Source: Lachnospiraceae bacterium UBA7196
GTDB lineage: Bacteria > Bacillota > Clostridia > Lachnospirales > Lachnospiraceae
Assembly (NCBI GenBank): GCA_002490835.1
Contig: DKUU01000025.1
Location: 1-64,000, forward strand
Length of the DNA: 64,000 nucleotides
Direction: 5' to 3'
Shown here: positions 43,076-51,149 of the stretch, one piece after another
Numbering within the stretch: position 1 is the first letter of the stretch
Layout of the letters: every line of letters begins with the position of its first letter
Position numbers and translations under genes: made by a program
Notes under the pieces: generated by a model
What the model was told of the DNA's origin: nothing
The model's database searches: none
Seen by the model: the letters and a program-made list of their open reading frames with translations, nothing else

Positions 43076-43138
43076 AATCTTCTCCTTTCTACCACTTCTA
43101 CTAAGAGTCGATTACAAAACTCCTCACAGTCTTGGCTT

Positions 43139-43273
43139 ATTGTGCAAATAGTATAACCATAAGCAGATCCTTGTAGAGCGCCAGCGCTTAACGAGGTTTT
43201 TCACGAGTTTAGCGCCTGTTGCGCTCGGAACGGAGCGAAAGCGAGTCTGCGTTGGTTATGCTATTTGTACAAT
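43139..43273 (+). repeat. 135-bp hairpin element between the sigma and anti-sigma genes
   Basis: ATTGTGCAAATAGTATAACC (43139-43158) pairs with GGTTATGCTATTTGTACAAT (43254-43273). The two non-Watson-Crick positions are GU pairs on the plus strand and would be CA mismatches on the minus strand. Further pairing exists inside: AGCAGA/TCTGC, AGCGCCAGCGCTTAAC with GTTTAGCGCC...GCGCT, and GCGCTCGGAACGGAGCG. It could be a MITE-like repeat or a structured RNA read from the plus strand. Confidence 0.6.
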
Positions 43274-43300
43274 TCCAACAACCTCAAAGGAGTTTCGTAA

Positions 43301-43759
43301 TCACTCATTTTCCTCCAATCGAATCCGCAGCATCTCCCTGCCCCGCTGCAATCTCTTCTTTACCGCATTCGCAGAAATTCCGAGCATTTCCGACACCTCT
43401 GTCGTTTTGTAGCCTTCGATGTAATGCAGATACACCGCGGCTTTGACTGGCATCGGCAGCGCGACCAGTTCCGCCAGTACTTCGCTGTATTCGGGATTCT
43501 CATAACTTGCGCTGACCTCCGACAGCTCCGCCTGCGGGTGCCGCAGGTGGAATCGCCGCATATCACGACATCTGTTCTGTGCCACCTTGATCAGCCACGC
43601 CTTTTCGTGTTCCTCGTCCCGAAACTTTCCGGCATGCCCCAGATACTTGCAGAAGGTATCCTGCACCACATCCTGCGCATCCGCTTCGTTACCAAGCATG
43701 ACCACGCAGATGCGGTAGAGCATGGGACTGTATTTTTTGACCGCTTCCTCTATCGTCAT
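43301..43759 (-). CDS. ECF-type RNA polymerase sigma factor
   Basis: 152 residues containing only regions sigma-2 (YSPMLYRICVVMLGNEADAQDVVQDTF) and sigma-4 (AAVYLHYIEGYKTTEVSEML plus ANAVKKRLQRGREML). AAAGGAGAGG precedes ATG. It probably recruits RNA polymerase to an envelope-stress regulon and is controlled by the downstream membrane protein. Confidence 0.93.
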   Translation of the reverse strand: MTIEEAVKKYSPMLYRICVVMLGNEADAQDVVQDTFCKYLGHAGKFRDEEHEKAWLIKVAQNRCRDMRRFHLRHPQAELSEVSASYENPEYSEVLAELVALPMPVKAAVYLHYIEGYKTTEVSEMLGISANAVKKRLQRGREMLRIRLEENE

Positions 43760-43850
43760 AAGACGGCCGCCTCTCCTTTCCTATTTTGATCCATGGATTT
43801 TTTTGAGTCCTCTACTTATAACACGTTCCGGAATGCTGTTTGGTGCCATA

Positions 43851-43886
43851 AAAAAGTAAGGGCAGAAAACTTTCGTCTTCTGCCCC
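43851..43886 (-). terminator. Terminator of the CarD gene
   Basis: Minus strand: GGGCAGAA pairs with TTCTGCCC around a 10-nt loop, followed by TTACTTTTTT. Confidence 0.8.
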
Positions 43887-43898
43887 TGATCGTTTCTT

Positions 43899-44414
43899 TT
43901 ATTTACTAGTCTTCTGCTTTGCAATCGTACTGATAATGTGTGATCCCACCTTCTCTTTCGGTATGGAGAGCGCCACCGACATCTCGCTGTAAAGAAGCTC
44001 CTCCGCCTTATGAAGGTACTGCTCGTCCGAGGAAAGAACCTTTTTCCCCTCGCTGATGCGGCTCGACTTGCGTTGGTAAAGCGTCTTGATGATCTGCACC
44101 AGACTTCTGGAATCGTAAGTGCGGATAGCCTCCTTATAGGTCTGCTCCCTGCTCTTCTCCTCCTGAATCCACACCGTTTCAATCTCTGGAATCTGCCCGA
44201 TCAAAACCTCCGCCTCGTCCTTCGTCATGATCTTGCGCATGACGACCTTTTCATTATCGACAGGCGTATAAACGGTACTCGCCTTCTCGAAGACGGGTTC
44301 CAGCATATAATACTTTTTCTTGGTATCCATCCGATCGATCGGATTCCCTGTGATATCGACCACACAGCAGACCCCGTGTCCGCCGCACATGATCAAATCT
44401 CCCTTCCCAAACAT
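43899..44414 (-). CDS. CarD-family transcription factor
   Basis: 171 residues. The N-terminal Tudor-like RNA-polymerase interaction domain (FGKGDLIMCGGHGVCCVVDI ... YYMLEPV) and helical DNA-binding C-terminus match CarD/CdnL, which stabilises open promoter complexes at rRNA and other promoters. ATG at 44414 follows AGGGAGGGAAC; an upstream in-frame start lacks a site. Monocistronic. Confidence 0.9.
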   Translation of the reverse strand: MFGKGDLIMCGGHGVCCVVDITGNPIDRMDTKKKYYMLEPVFEKASTVYTPVDNEKVVMRKIMTKDEAEVLIGQIPEIETVWIQEEKSREQTYKEAIRTYDSRSLVQIIKTLYQRKSSRISEGKKVLSSDEQYLHKAEELLYSEMSVALSIPKEKVGSHIISTIAKQKTSK

Positions 44415-44583
44415 GACGTTCCCTCCCTGTGCTAACCCTCCCTTGCCGACATACTCCCTGTACTTCATTCTAGCACACCGCTGATTTTCTCGTAAGTGTT
44501 TTCTTTGTAATTTCTTATTTTCAGCGTTTTTATGGAAGAAACTGCCTCATCTATTGTGAATAATTACCTGATTCTATAACATT

Positions 44584-45186
44584 CTAGTGCATTTTAAAGT
44601 TATCGCAGATAAATCGCACCTCCGGCATCGGAAAAATCCGGATCATAATACCTTTTAAAAGTTTCCCCGACTCAAAGCGGGAGAGGATGATCACCACTTC
44701 ATTACCCGGAAAAGGCAGGATATCGATAGAATCCACCGCTGCCTGATCGGTAACCAGCGTCGCTTTCGGCGGATTGATATCAACAGTCTTGCGTATCATC
44801 TCCGTAAGCGAGATCGCGGATGACCCCATCATCTGATTCATCACCTCGGACACACAGGAAAGGTGCATCTCATTCAGCTCGCCCGGCGCGGCAACGCCCT
44901 CACCGCCCATCATCAGATCCATGATCACCTTAACGTCGTTCTCCTTGAACATCAGAAGATTATTTCCATGAAAGTCATCCTTGTAGTCAATCTGTACCGT
45001 CACGCTGCCCATACCAAAAGCCGCCACGATATTTTTAATGTCCGCGCTGTTGACAACCTTCACCGCAGGCGGACTGACAGTGATGACTTTTCTGGTCAAT
45101 GTATTTAAAGAAGTCGCCGAATGTGCCATACAAATTTGCGCTACTTCTGCCATTTTATCCTGATCCATCGGGGATAGTTGTTCCAT
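44584..45186 (-). CDS. CheC-like chemotaxis phosphatase/FliY N-domain homologue
   Basis: 200 residues. SCVSEVMNQMMGSSA fits the CheC/FliY/CheX pattern S-x3-E-x2-N that forms the CheY-P phosphatase active site; one clear copy is visible. The protein lacks a CheY-binding or FliN C-terminal domain, so a stand-alone CheC is the most likely reading. No chemotaxis neighbours are in view. AAGGATG precedes ATG. Confidence 0.7.
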   Translation of the reverse strand: MEQLSPMDQDKMAEVAQICMAHSATSLNTLTRKVITVSPPAVKVVNSADIKNIVAAFGMGSVTVQIDYKDDFHGNNLLMFKENDVKVIMDLMMGGEGVAAPGELNEMHLSCVSEVMNQMMGSSAISLTEMIRKTVDINPPKATLVTDQAAVDSIDILPFPGNEVVIILSRFESGKLLKGIMIRIFPMPEVRFICDNFKMH

Positions 45187-45345
45187 ACGTCTGCTACATC
45201 CTTCTCAAATAGTTGTTCTCTCGATGCTGGTCTCTCTATAATACTATACCTTATTACTGCCCCTTTGCGCAACATCTTATTTGGAAAAATGTAGGATTTT
45301 TGCTTAAGGTTTATTCATGATGCCGATTGCACTTTGAGATCGTTT

Positions 45346-48003
45346 TTACTCAGCCTCCCTCAATCTTTCCACCACAGAGCGCTTCGCCACATAATGATAG
45401 GAAACAAATGGAATCACCGCCCCGATTACCAGGAACACCGGCGCAATCAAAAGAATCGGCGTCACGGTAAACCGATAGCTGAAAAACCAGAACATTCCCT
45501 CCAAAACGCTACTGGCAAGCGGCCCCATAACGACCGTCAAAATCAAGGTGATCACAATGGAACTGCCCGCAAAGACCATGCCCTCCGTGATCAGCATCTG
45601 ATTCAACTGTTTCCCTGTCATGCCCACGGACTGCAGCACCGCAAATTCGCGCTTCCTCGCTATGATCGCCGTAAGGATCGCGTTCAGGAAATTCAGGATG
45701 CCCACCATGCCGACAATGAAAGCCGCGCCGCTGCCCACCATCATAAACATATTGCGGAAATCGTTAAATTCCTCCTCCTCTTTTTTTCTGCTCTCATAAG
45801 CATAGGGGGAATCCTCTCCGCCCGCAAAGTCCTGCATCCACCGCTCCACGGACTCTACCTGATCATCCTCGCAGTCAAAGGCGTAATACATCACCTCCGA
45901 CGTACCCGAATCCTGAATAAAGGTTTCCGCCCCCATCACGAACTCGTCTGCCCCGTAATAACGATAAGTTAATCTAGCCGGCACGACCACCAGAGCCGCC
46001 ACCTCATAGACCTTATCCTCATACACTTTCGCTTTTGTCCCATATCGTTTATTACTAAGGTCCTCGTCTTCTGCGTAAATCTCGCCGGTGTCCGGATTAA
46101 AATACTCATACTCCTCCACATAGCGGATCGTTACCTGATCTCCGAGCTTCGCCCAGTTATAGTCCTCATGAAGGTTACCATAGTCATCTTCTGCATAGAC
46201 CGCCGCCACATAATTGCCGCCCTCTTTCAGCTTGCTGATATCGCCCTCGACCACGCGGAGCTTATCCAGCACAAAGTCCTCCATCCCGTAGAGCTGCACA
46301 CGCTCCAAATATAAATCGCCCACCTTTTCAAGCTGCTCTATATATCGGGCTACGTTCTCCGGACTGTCCCATTGCCCCTGCTGCTTCTGTATCAGCTCTT
46401 TTGTGACAAGCTCTTCCGCCGCGAAATTTTTCTGGTAAGTCCTGCCGCCCTTCACGCCGTCAAGCGCTTCGATCTGTGCGATGGCTTCCTCTGGCAAAAC
46501 GCCCACCTTATTATAGGTAGTCGGCAGAAAATACGGGGCTTCCGCAGTGATAAAATCCGCTGCCACCATCTCGGATAAATATTTGTCCATATCAAAACCG
46601 TTTGCCACCGTAAAGGTAAGGTTTAGCACCACTACCGCAAAAGACATGGAGATCACCGTGACCACGGTCTTGCTCCTATTTCTGCCAAGGTTCGCCATCG
46701 CCATGCGGAAGATGGATGCGCCTTTTTGCGGATTCTTAGACTTATTCGGAGAATGCCGTATTTTCGACATTTTCATGCTGCTTTCCGTGTAGCGCACCGC
46801 CTCCACAGGGGAAATCTTCGCCGCCATCCTGCGGGGCTTCCTACAGGAAAGCCAGACCGTCACCAGCGAAAATAGCGCTGCCCCTACAAAGATCACAGGG
46901 CTGACTGAGTAAGTCAATACAATGCCGTCAAGCTGGGCCACCACGATACCCGTCATGATCACTCCCGCACCGTATCCGAGTAACAGACCAAGGAGAATCC
47001 CCGGCACCGACAACAGAAAAGCCTGCAAAGAAATGATCCGTTTGATCTGCCGTCCCGTAGTGCCGATGGTCTTTAACAAACCGTAAAACCGCACGTCGTT
47101 AGATACCGATATCTGAAAAATATTGTAAATGATCAAATAACCCGTAAAAATAATCAAAAGCACCACCGCGATCAACGCAAGCACTGTGGTAATATCCAAC
47201 GAATTTTCAAACTGTGCCGACGTATACCCCCAGTTAACGCCGATCTGGATATAGTTATCTCCCTGATCCCGCCCTTCCGTCTGATAACCGTGCCGCTCCA
47301 GAACCGTAATCATGTTATCCGCGATATGAGAAGCATTCTTAAACATCACATCCATATTGAGGGTGCCGGTCATGCCGTCCTTCCCCTGCGTATTCAATTT
47401 CTGAAAAATTTCCTGTGTCCGGCTTTCGGGAATCAGCACTTGGTTTGCCGGAATCACTTCATCATATTCCCACCAGCCGCACAACGTAAAAGTTTCCGTC
47501 GTTTCCGTACCGTCCACCATAAAAGTCATGGTGAACTCATTGCCGATCACAGGCTCCACCCCCAGCAGAGAAAGGACTTTTTCGTCTGTAGCCGCCTCGT
47601 TCGTGCCTTCTCTGGGAAGCCGCCCTTCCTTCGGCTCCAAAAACATCCATTTTGCCACGTTTGCGTCGCAGTAACTGACTTCCACATGAGACTTTTGAAA
47701 AGGCTCTTTCGTCGGCATACCGCAGAAGATCCGCTTCCCGTACTTCTGAATGAGCGGGTCGTCCTTCAATTCCTCGAACTCTTCCTTCGTCAGATACTTA
47801 AAGGAGCTGTGGCTGTAACCGCCCACCATACGGAAATTCGACTGCTCGAACCCACTTTTCATGGACATACCCACCGTAAACAGTACCGTAAAAAGAATCG
47901 TGGTCAGCGCAATCGCCGCCACCGTAATAATATTTCTGATCTTCGCCGCCTTGAAACTCGCTATGCTGAGACGGCGGATACATTTTCTATTTGAAACGTT
48001 CAT
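45346..48003 (-). CDS. FtsX/MacB-type ABC transporter permease
   Basis: 885 residues with two FtsX-like membrane domains: TM1 (~25-47), a ~200-residue exported domain, three TMs around residues 260-390, TM5 (~465), a second large exported domain, and three TMs at the C-terminus. This is the BceB/MacB-like 8+TM pattern for peptide resistance or lipoprotein transport. ATG at 48003 follows GAGAGGAGAGG; upstream in-frame codons run through the hairpins 48033-48129 and lack a site. The ATPase gene is upstream. Confidence 0.9.
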   Translation of the reverse strand: MNVSNRKCIRRLSIASFKAAKIRNIITVAAIALTTILFTVLFTVGMSMKSGFEQSNFRMVGGYSHSSFKYLTKEEFEELKDDPLIQKYGKRIFCGMPTKEPFQKSHVEVSYCDANVAKWMFLEPKEGRLPREGTNEAATDEKVLSLLGVEPVIGNEFTMTFMVDGTETTETFTLCGWWEYDEVIPANQVLIPESRTQEIFQKLNTQGKDGMTGTLNMDVMFKNASHIADNMITVLERHGYQTEGRDQGDNYIQIGVNWGYTSAQFENSLDITTVLALIAVVLLIIFTGYLIIYNIFQISVSNDVRFYGLLKTIGTTGRQIKRIISLQAFLLSVPGILLGLLLGYGAGVIMTGIVVAQLDGIVLTYSVSPVIFVGAALFSLVTVWLSCRKPRRMAAKISPVEAVRYTESSMKMSKIRHSPNKSKNPQKGASIFRMAMANLGRNRSKTVVTVISMSFAVVVLNLTFTVANGFDMDKYLSEMVAADFITAEAPYFLPTTYNKVGVLPEEAIAQIEALDGVKGGRTYQKNFAAEELVTKELIQKQQGQWDSPENVARYIEQLEKVGDLYLERVQLYGMEDFVLDKLRVVEGDISKLKEGGNYVAAVYAEDDYGNLHEDYNWAKLGDQVTIRYVEEYEYFNPDTGEIYAEDEDLSNKRYGTKAKVYEDKVYEVAALVVVPARLTYRYYGADEFVMGAETFIQDSGTSEVMYYAFDCEDDQVESVERWMQDFAGGEDSPYAYESRKKEEEEFNDFRNMFMMVGSGAAFIVGMVGILNFLNAILTAIIARKREFAVLQSVGMTGKQLNQMLITEGMVFAGSSIVITLILTVVMGPLASSVLEGMFWFFSYRFTVTPILLIAPVFLVIGAVIPFVSYHYVAKRSVVERLREAE

Positions 48004-48032
48004 ATTTTCCTCTCCTCTCAATGGTTCTGCAC

Positions 48033-48060
48033 GGAGAATGCTGTTCTTCAAGCATTCTCC
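48033..48060 (-). promoter_or_regulatory. Intercistronic hairpin 1 (10-bp stem)
   Basis: GGAGAATGCT pairs with AGCATTCTCC around an 8-nt loop, 30 nt upstream of the permease start. No T-run, so it is more likely a processing or stability element than a terminator. Confidence 0.55.
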
Positions 48061-48061
48061 A

Positions 48062-48129
48062 GCGTGAGACATAGTACTTCTTGGCGTCCCGTCCAATGGC
48101 GGGACGTCATTTAGAAGTACTTCTCACGC
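48062..48129 (-). promoter_or_regulatory. Intercistronic hairpin 2 overlapping the ATPase 3' end
   Basis: Minus strand: GCGTGAGA-AGTACTTCT pairs with AGAAGTACT-(ATG bulge)-TCTCACGC, and inside it CGTCCCG pairs with CGGGACG. The left arm encodes the last seven ATPase residues. It could slow 3'-5' degradation or regulate permease synthesis. Confidence 0.6.
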
Positions 48130-48781
48130 AGCCGTCCTCGATGCGGATAATCCGATCCGCCAGCTGCGCGATCGCCTCGTTATGTGTGATCATCACAATG
48201 GTCTGCGAAAATTTCTGTCCCGTCACCTTTAAGAGACTTAAGACATCCTGACTGGTTTTGGAATCCAGATTCCCCGTAGGCTCATCCGCCAAAATAATGG
48301 CAGGCTTCGACGCCAACGCGCGGGCGATTGCCACCCTCTGCTGCTGCCCGCCGGAAAGATTGTTGGAGAGATTATTCAGTTTCGAAGTCAGCCCCAGCGT
48401 ATCAATGATATCTTCAATATAAGCCTTATCCGGAGCTCCCCCGTCGAGCTGCACCGGAAGAAGGATATTTTCGTAAACGTTCAGCACCGGCACCAGATTA
48501 TAATTCTGGAAGATAAAGCCGATTTTTCGACGTCTAAATATCGTCAATTCCTCGTCCTTTAAAGTAAAGATTTCTTTGCCGTCTACCGTGACGCTGCCTG
48601 ACGTGGGCCTGTCAAGCCCGCCCAACATATGCAGCAGCGTACTCTTTCCGCTGCCGGATGTTCCTACAACAGCGACAAACTCGCCCTTTTCCACCGTCAG
48701 ATTCACACCGTCCAGAGCGCGCACTTCGCTCTCGCCCGAACCGTATACCTTCTTCAATTCCTTTGTTTGTAAAATGGTCAT
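48107..48781 (-). CDS. ABC transporter ATP-binding protein (LolD/MacB-type)
   Basis: 224 residues with a complete nucleotide-binding domain: Walker A GTSGSGKSTLLHMLGG, Q-loop FIFQNYNLVP, signature LSGGQQQRVAIARAL, Walker B IILADEPTGNLDS and H-loop ITHN. Typical of the LolD/BceA/MacB class that partners FtsX permeases. AGGGAGGAAACAGG precedes ATG. Its stop sits inside hairpin 2. Confidence 0.95.
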   Translation of the reverse strand: MTILQTKELKKVYGSGESEVRALDGVNLTVEKGEFVAVVGTSGSGKSTLLHMLGGLDRPTSGSVTVDGKEIFTLKDEELTIFRRRKIGFIFQNYNLVPVLNVYENILLPVQLDGGAPDKAYIEDIIDTLGLTSKLNNLSNNLSGGQQQRVAIARALASKPAIILADEPTGNLDSKTSQDVLSLLKVTGQKFSQTIVMITHNEAIAQLADRIIRIEDGCVRSTSK

Positions 48782-49095
48782 GCCTGTTTCCTCCCTTTCT
48801 TTCCCTGATAAAAATCAAGCCATCAGCATTCACGGTCTGCGCTAATGCCCCGCCTGCCCAATATGACTTTTCTTTAAAATCCGCTTCATGAAGTCCCTGC
48901 TTCGCCGGCACTGCCCTTCACAATACAGATTATCTCATGCCATTCTTTCCACATTCTTTCTGATAAAAAATAAAATCTGTCAGTTTTGTAAGATTTAAAT
49001 GGACTCACACATATGGTTGTGATAGAATAACACCACTGACCTATGTAGCGACCCGGAATTTTATTTTACAACAATAAACGGAAAAGGATATCTAT
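48782..49095. other. Divergent control region of ABC ATPase and hydrolase genes
   Basis: 314 bp. The plus-strand side holds a promoter at 49000-49028. The minus-strand side has the ATPase ribosome binding site; no clear minus promoter was found. TCACAC-N6-TTGTGA (49005-49022) is an imperfect inverted repeat inside the plus-strand promoter. No gene seen. Confidence 0.5.
49000..49028 (+). promoter_or_regulatory. Promoter of the alpha/beta hydrolase gene
   Basis: -35 TGGACT (49000-49005), 17-bp spacer containing the inverted repeat TCACAC...TTGTGA, -10 TAGAAT (49023-49028), 68 nt before ATG. Confidence 0.55.
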
Positions 49096-50196
49096 ATGAA
49101 AAACAGGAAACCGGGATTTAAAAAGAAAAAAATTTTCTTTATTGCATTATCTATTGTAATTGTACTACTCATCATCAGCGATTGGGCATTAACTGTAATG
49201 GTATATAACGAGAATTTTAACAGGCGCTTTGAAAGCTATGAGCCTCTTAAGTTTTACGTTGATGATTTTGAGGGATTGCAGCGCACAAAATATGAATTTC
49301 GTTCCAATGAAGGGCAGAAACTGACAGGATATCTGTATCATCGGGGAGAAGACCAGCATGGTATCATTGTAATGGCACATGGCTTTGGCGGCGGCGGACA
49401 TAATTCTTATATGGATTGTGCAGATTATTTTGCCCGCCATGGATACTTTGTTTTTGCCTATGACGTTACGGGAAATGATGAAAGCGAAGGAGAAGGCGTC
49501 GGAGGGCTTCCGCAGGGCGTAATAGACCTTGACTATGCAATCACATTTGTGGAAGAAAGCGGAAATTTCCCAGATCTGCCCATCGCTCTATTTGGGCATA
49601 GTTGGGGCGGATACAGCGTCTGCAGCGTACTTACATACCATCCGGAAGTAAAAGCCGTTATAGCGTGCTCAGGTTTTAACTCACCGCCGGACCTGTTTGA
49701 AGCAGAGGGGAAAAAACAGATCGGAAATGGCATTCATTTAATGCTGCCGTTTGTGAAACTGCACGAAAGGATTCACTATGGTAAATATGCCTCAAATACT
49801 GCATTGGACGGCTTTTCGAGGAGCAATGCCGCCGTTATGATCGTACATAGCTTTGATGATGAAACGGTTCCCGTTGAATACGGCTATGATATTTATTATA
49901 AAAAATACAAAGACGATTCCCGCTTCCACTTCGTTCCTCTTGAAAACAAAGGGCATAATTATTTCAATGATGACACCTATCGCAATGCGTTTAATGCGGA
50001 ATTTGATAATTGGCTCGAAACGCTTGATTACGACTATGATACTGCGGAAAACAAGGATCGCTTTGCGGACGATAAAGCTAATTATATATACCGTAATCTT
50101 GACAGGGAGAAATGGTGTGATTCATTGGATTCGGAGTTATTCGCAAATTTTGTCGATTTTTTTGATAAACACATACAGGAAGAAATATTCGAGTAG
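49096..50196 (+). CDS. Membrane-anchored alpha/beta hydrolase
   Basis: 366 residues. An N-terminal signal anchor (IFFIALSIVIVLLIISDWAL) is followed by an alpha/beta-hydrolase core: oxyanion HGFGGGGHN, nucleophile Ser in GHSWGG, acid Asp in HSFDDETVP and His in NKGHNYF. GGAAAAGGAT precedes ATG. The catalytic domain probably faces outside. Substrate (peptide, ester or lipid) unknown. It is AT-rich and oriented against its neighbours, separating a two-component system from its nearest ABC genes. Confidence 0.85.
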   Translation: MKNRKPGFKKKKIFFIALSIVIVLLIISDWALTVMVYNENFNRRFESYEPLKFYVDDFEGLQRTKYEFRSNEGQKLTGYLYHRGEDQHGIIVMAHGFGGGGHNSYMDCADYFARHGYFVFAYDVTGNDESEGEGVGGLPQGVIDLDYAITFVEESGNFPDLPIALFGHSWGGYSVCSVLTYHPEVKAVIACSGFNSPPDLFEAEGKKQIGNGIHLMLPFVKLHERIHYGKYASNTALDGFSRSNAAVMIVHSFDDETVPVEYGYDIYYKKYKDDSRFHFVPLENKGHNYFNDDTYRNAFNAEFDNWLETLDYDYDTAENKDRFADDKANYIYRNLDREKWCDSLDSELFANFVDFFDKHIQEEIFE

Positions 50197-50228
50197 TTCC
50201 GGCTAACCGCGCCAATCTGTCCGGCGCA

Positions 50229-51149
50229 TTAGTCAGTCGGCAGGTAGAGGGAAAATACCGCGCCCTCTCCCTGCTTGGAGGTAAGCTGGATATACCCCGA
50301 CTCCTGCCTTAAAATCTCCCTCGTCAGATAGAGACCGATACCCACACCCTGCTCATGGGCAACCGCCATGGACCGATAAAACCGCTCAAAAATCTTGCTG
50401 TGTTCTTCCTCCGCAACACCGATTCCCGTATCCGCCACCTCGATGCAGACGAAAAGCTCATATGGCTTCACACGTACGGTGATACCGCCCGTCTGCGTAT
50501 ATTTGATAGCATTATCGACCAGATTATCCAATGCCTCCAGCGTCCATTTCGGATCAAAGCAGGCCGTAATCCCCAACGCCTCCTCGGAATGGATGCGCAA
50601 ATATAAGCCTTTCTCCCCGGCACGGACCGCGTACTGATCCCTCACTTCCTCCAAAAGGGGCGCGACTTCACTCTTACAGGGCCGCAGCGCAAGGATTCCC
50701 GTCTCCAAACGGGAAAGCTTTACCAGCGACTGAATGAAAAAATCCAGCTTTTTTACCTGATTCTCAAGCAGGACGGCCGTCTCGCCGATCTCCCTTCCTT
50801 CTTCTTCCTTTAAAAGTTCTGTATAAAGTAAGAGATTGGCGATCGGCGTTTTCGTCTGATGGGAAATATCCGCAATCAATGATTTTGTTTTTTCCTGCTC
50901 CGCCGCCACCTTCCCCATCTGCGTCTCCGTCATGGCAAGATACTCCGCCAGCCTGTTTTCCACAGCCGCGCACAAGGATTCGTCAAAATTATCCGCTCGA
51001 AAATTCCCGTCGATGGCAGCCTGAATCATATCATTCATGCGGCGCAGACTGCGGCGGCGAAAGATAAAGTCCAGCAGGGTGATTATGGCGGCTGCGAGCA
51101 GGCAGAATAGTCCTGCTACGAAAAGGATTATTGCCGTTTTAATCTCCAT
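50229..51149 (-). CDS. Sensor histidine kinase (single-TM type)
   Basis: 306 residues. One TM near the N-terminus (IILFVAGLFCLLAAAIITLL), almost no exported region, then HisKA with DISHQTKTPI and a HATPase with N box DNLVDNAIKYT, G1 DTGIGV and G2 GVGIGLYL. The start at 51149 overlaps the AlbA_2 gene by 11 bp. Kinases of this small form often sense through an ABC transporter. The matching response regulator is likely the one at 52704-53465, with the AlbA_2 gene lying between them. Confidence 0.88.
   Translation of the reverse strand: MEIKTAIILFVAGLFCLLAAAIITLLDFIFRRRSLRRMNDMIQAAIDGNFRADNFDESLCAAVENRLAEYLAMTETQMGKVAAEQEKTKSLIADISHQTKTPIANLLLYTELLKEEEGREIGETAVLLENQVKKLDFFIQSLVKLSRLETGILALRPCKSEVAPLLEEVRDQYAVRAGEKGLYLRIHSEEALGITACFDPKWTLEALDNLVDNAIKYTQTGGITVRVKPYELFVCIEVADTGIGVAEEEHSKIFERFYRSMAVAHEQGVGIGLYLTREILRQESGYIQLTSKQGEGAVFSLYLPTD

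Noticed and set aside
43820..43858. ECF autoregulatory promoter (GGAAC...CGTC) before the sigma gene
   Set aside because: GGAAC is present at 43825-43829, but no CGTC-like -10 lies at the proper spacing.
47290..47994. 234-residue plus-strand open frame
   Set aside because: Antisense to the MacB-like permease; composition and lack of a ribosome binding site argue against a gene.
49005..49022. CRP-type site TGTGA-N6-TCACA
   Set aside because: The sequence is the inverse orientation (TCACAC...TTGTGA) with one mismatch, so it is not a CRP site; kept only as a possible operator.
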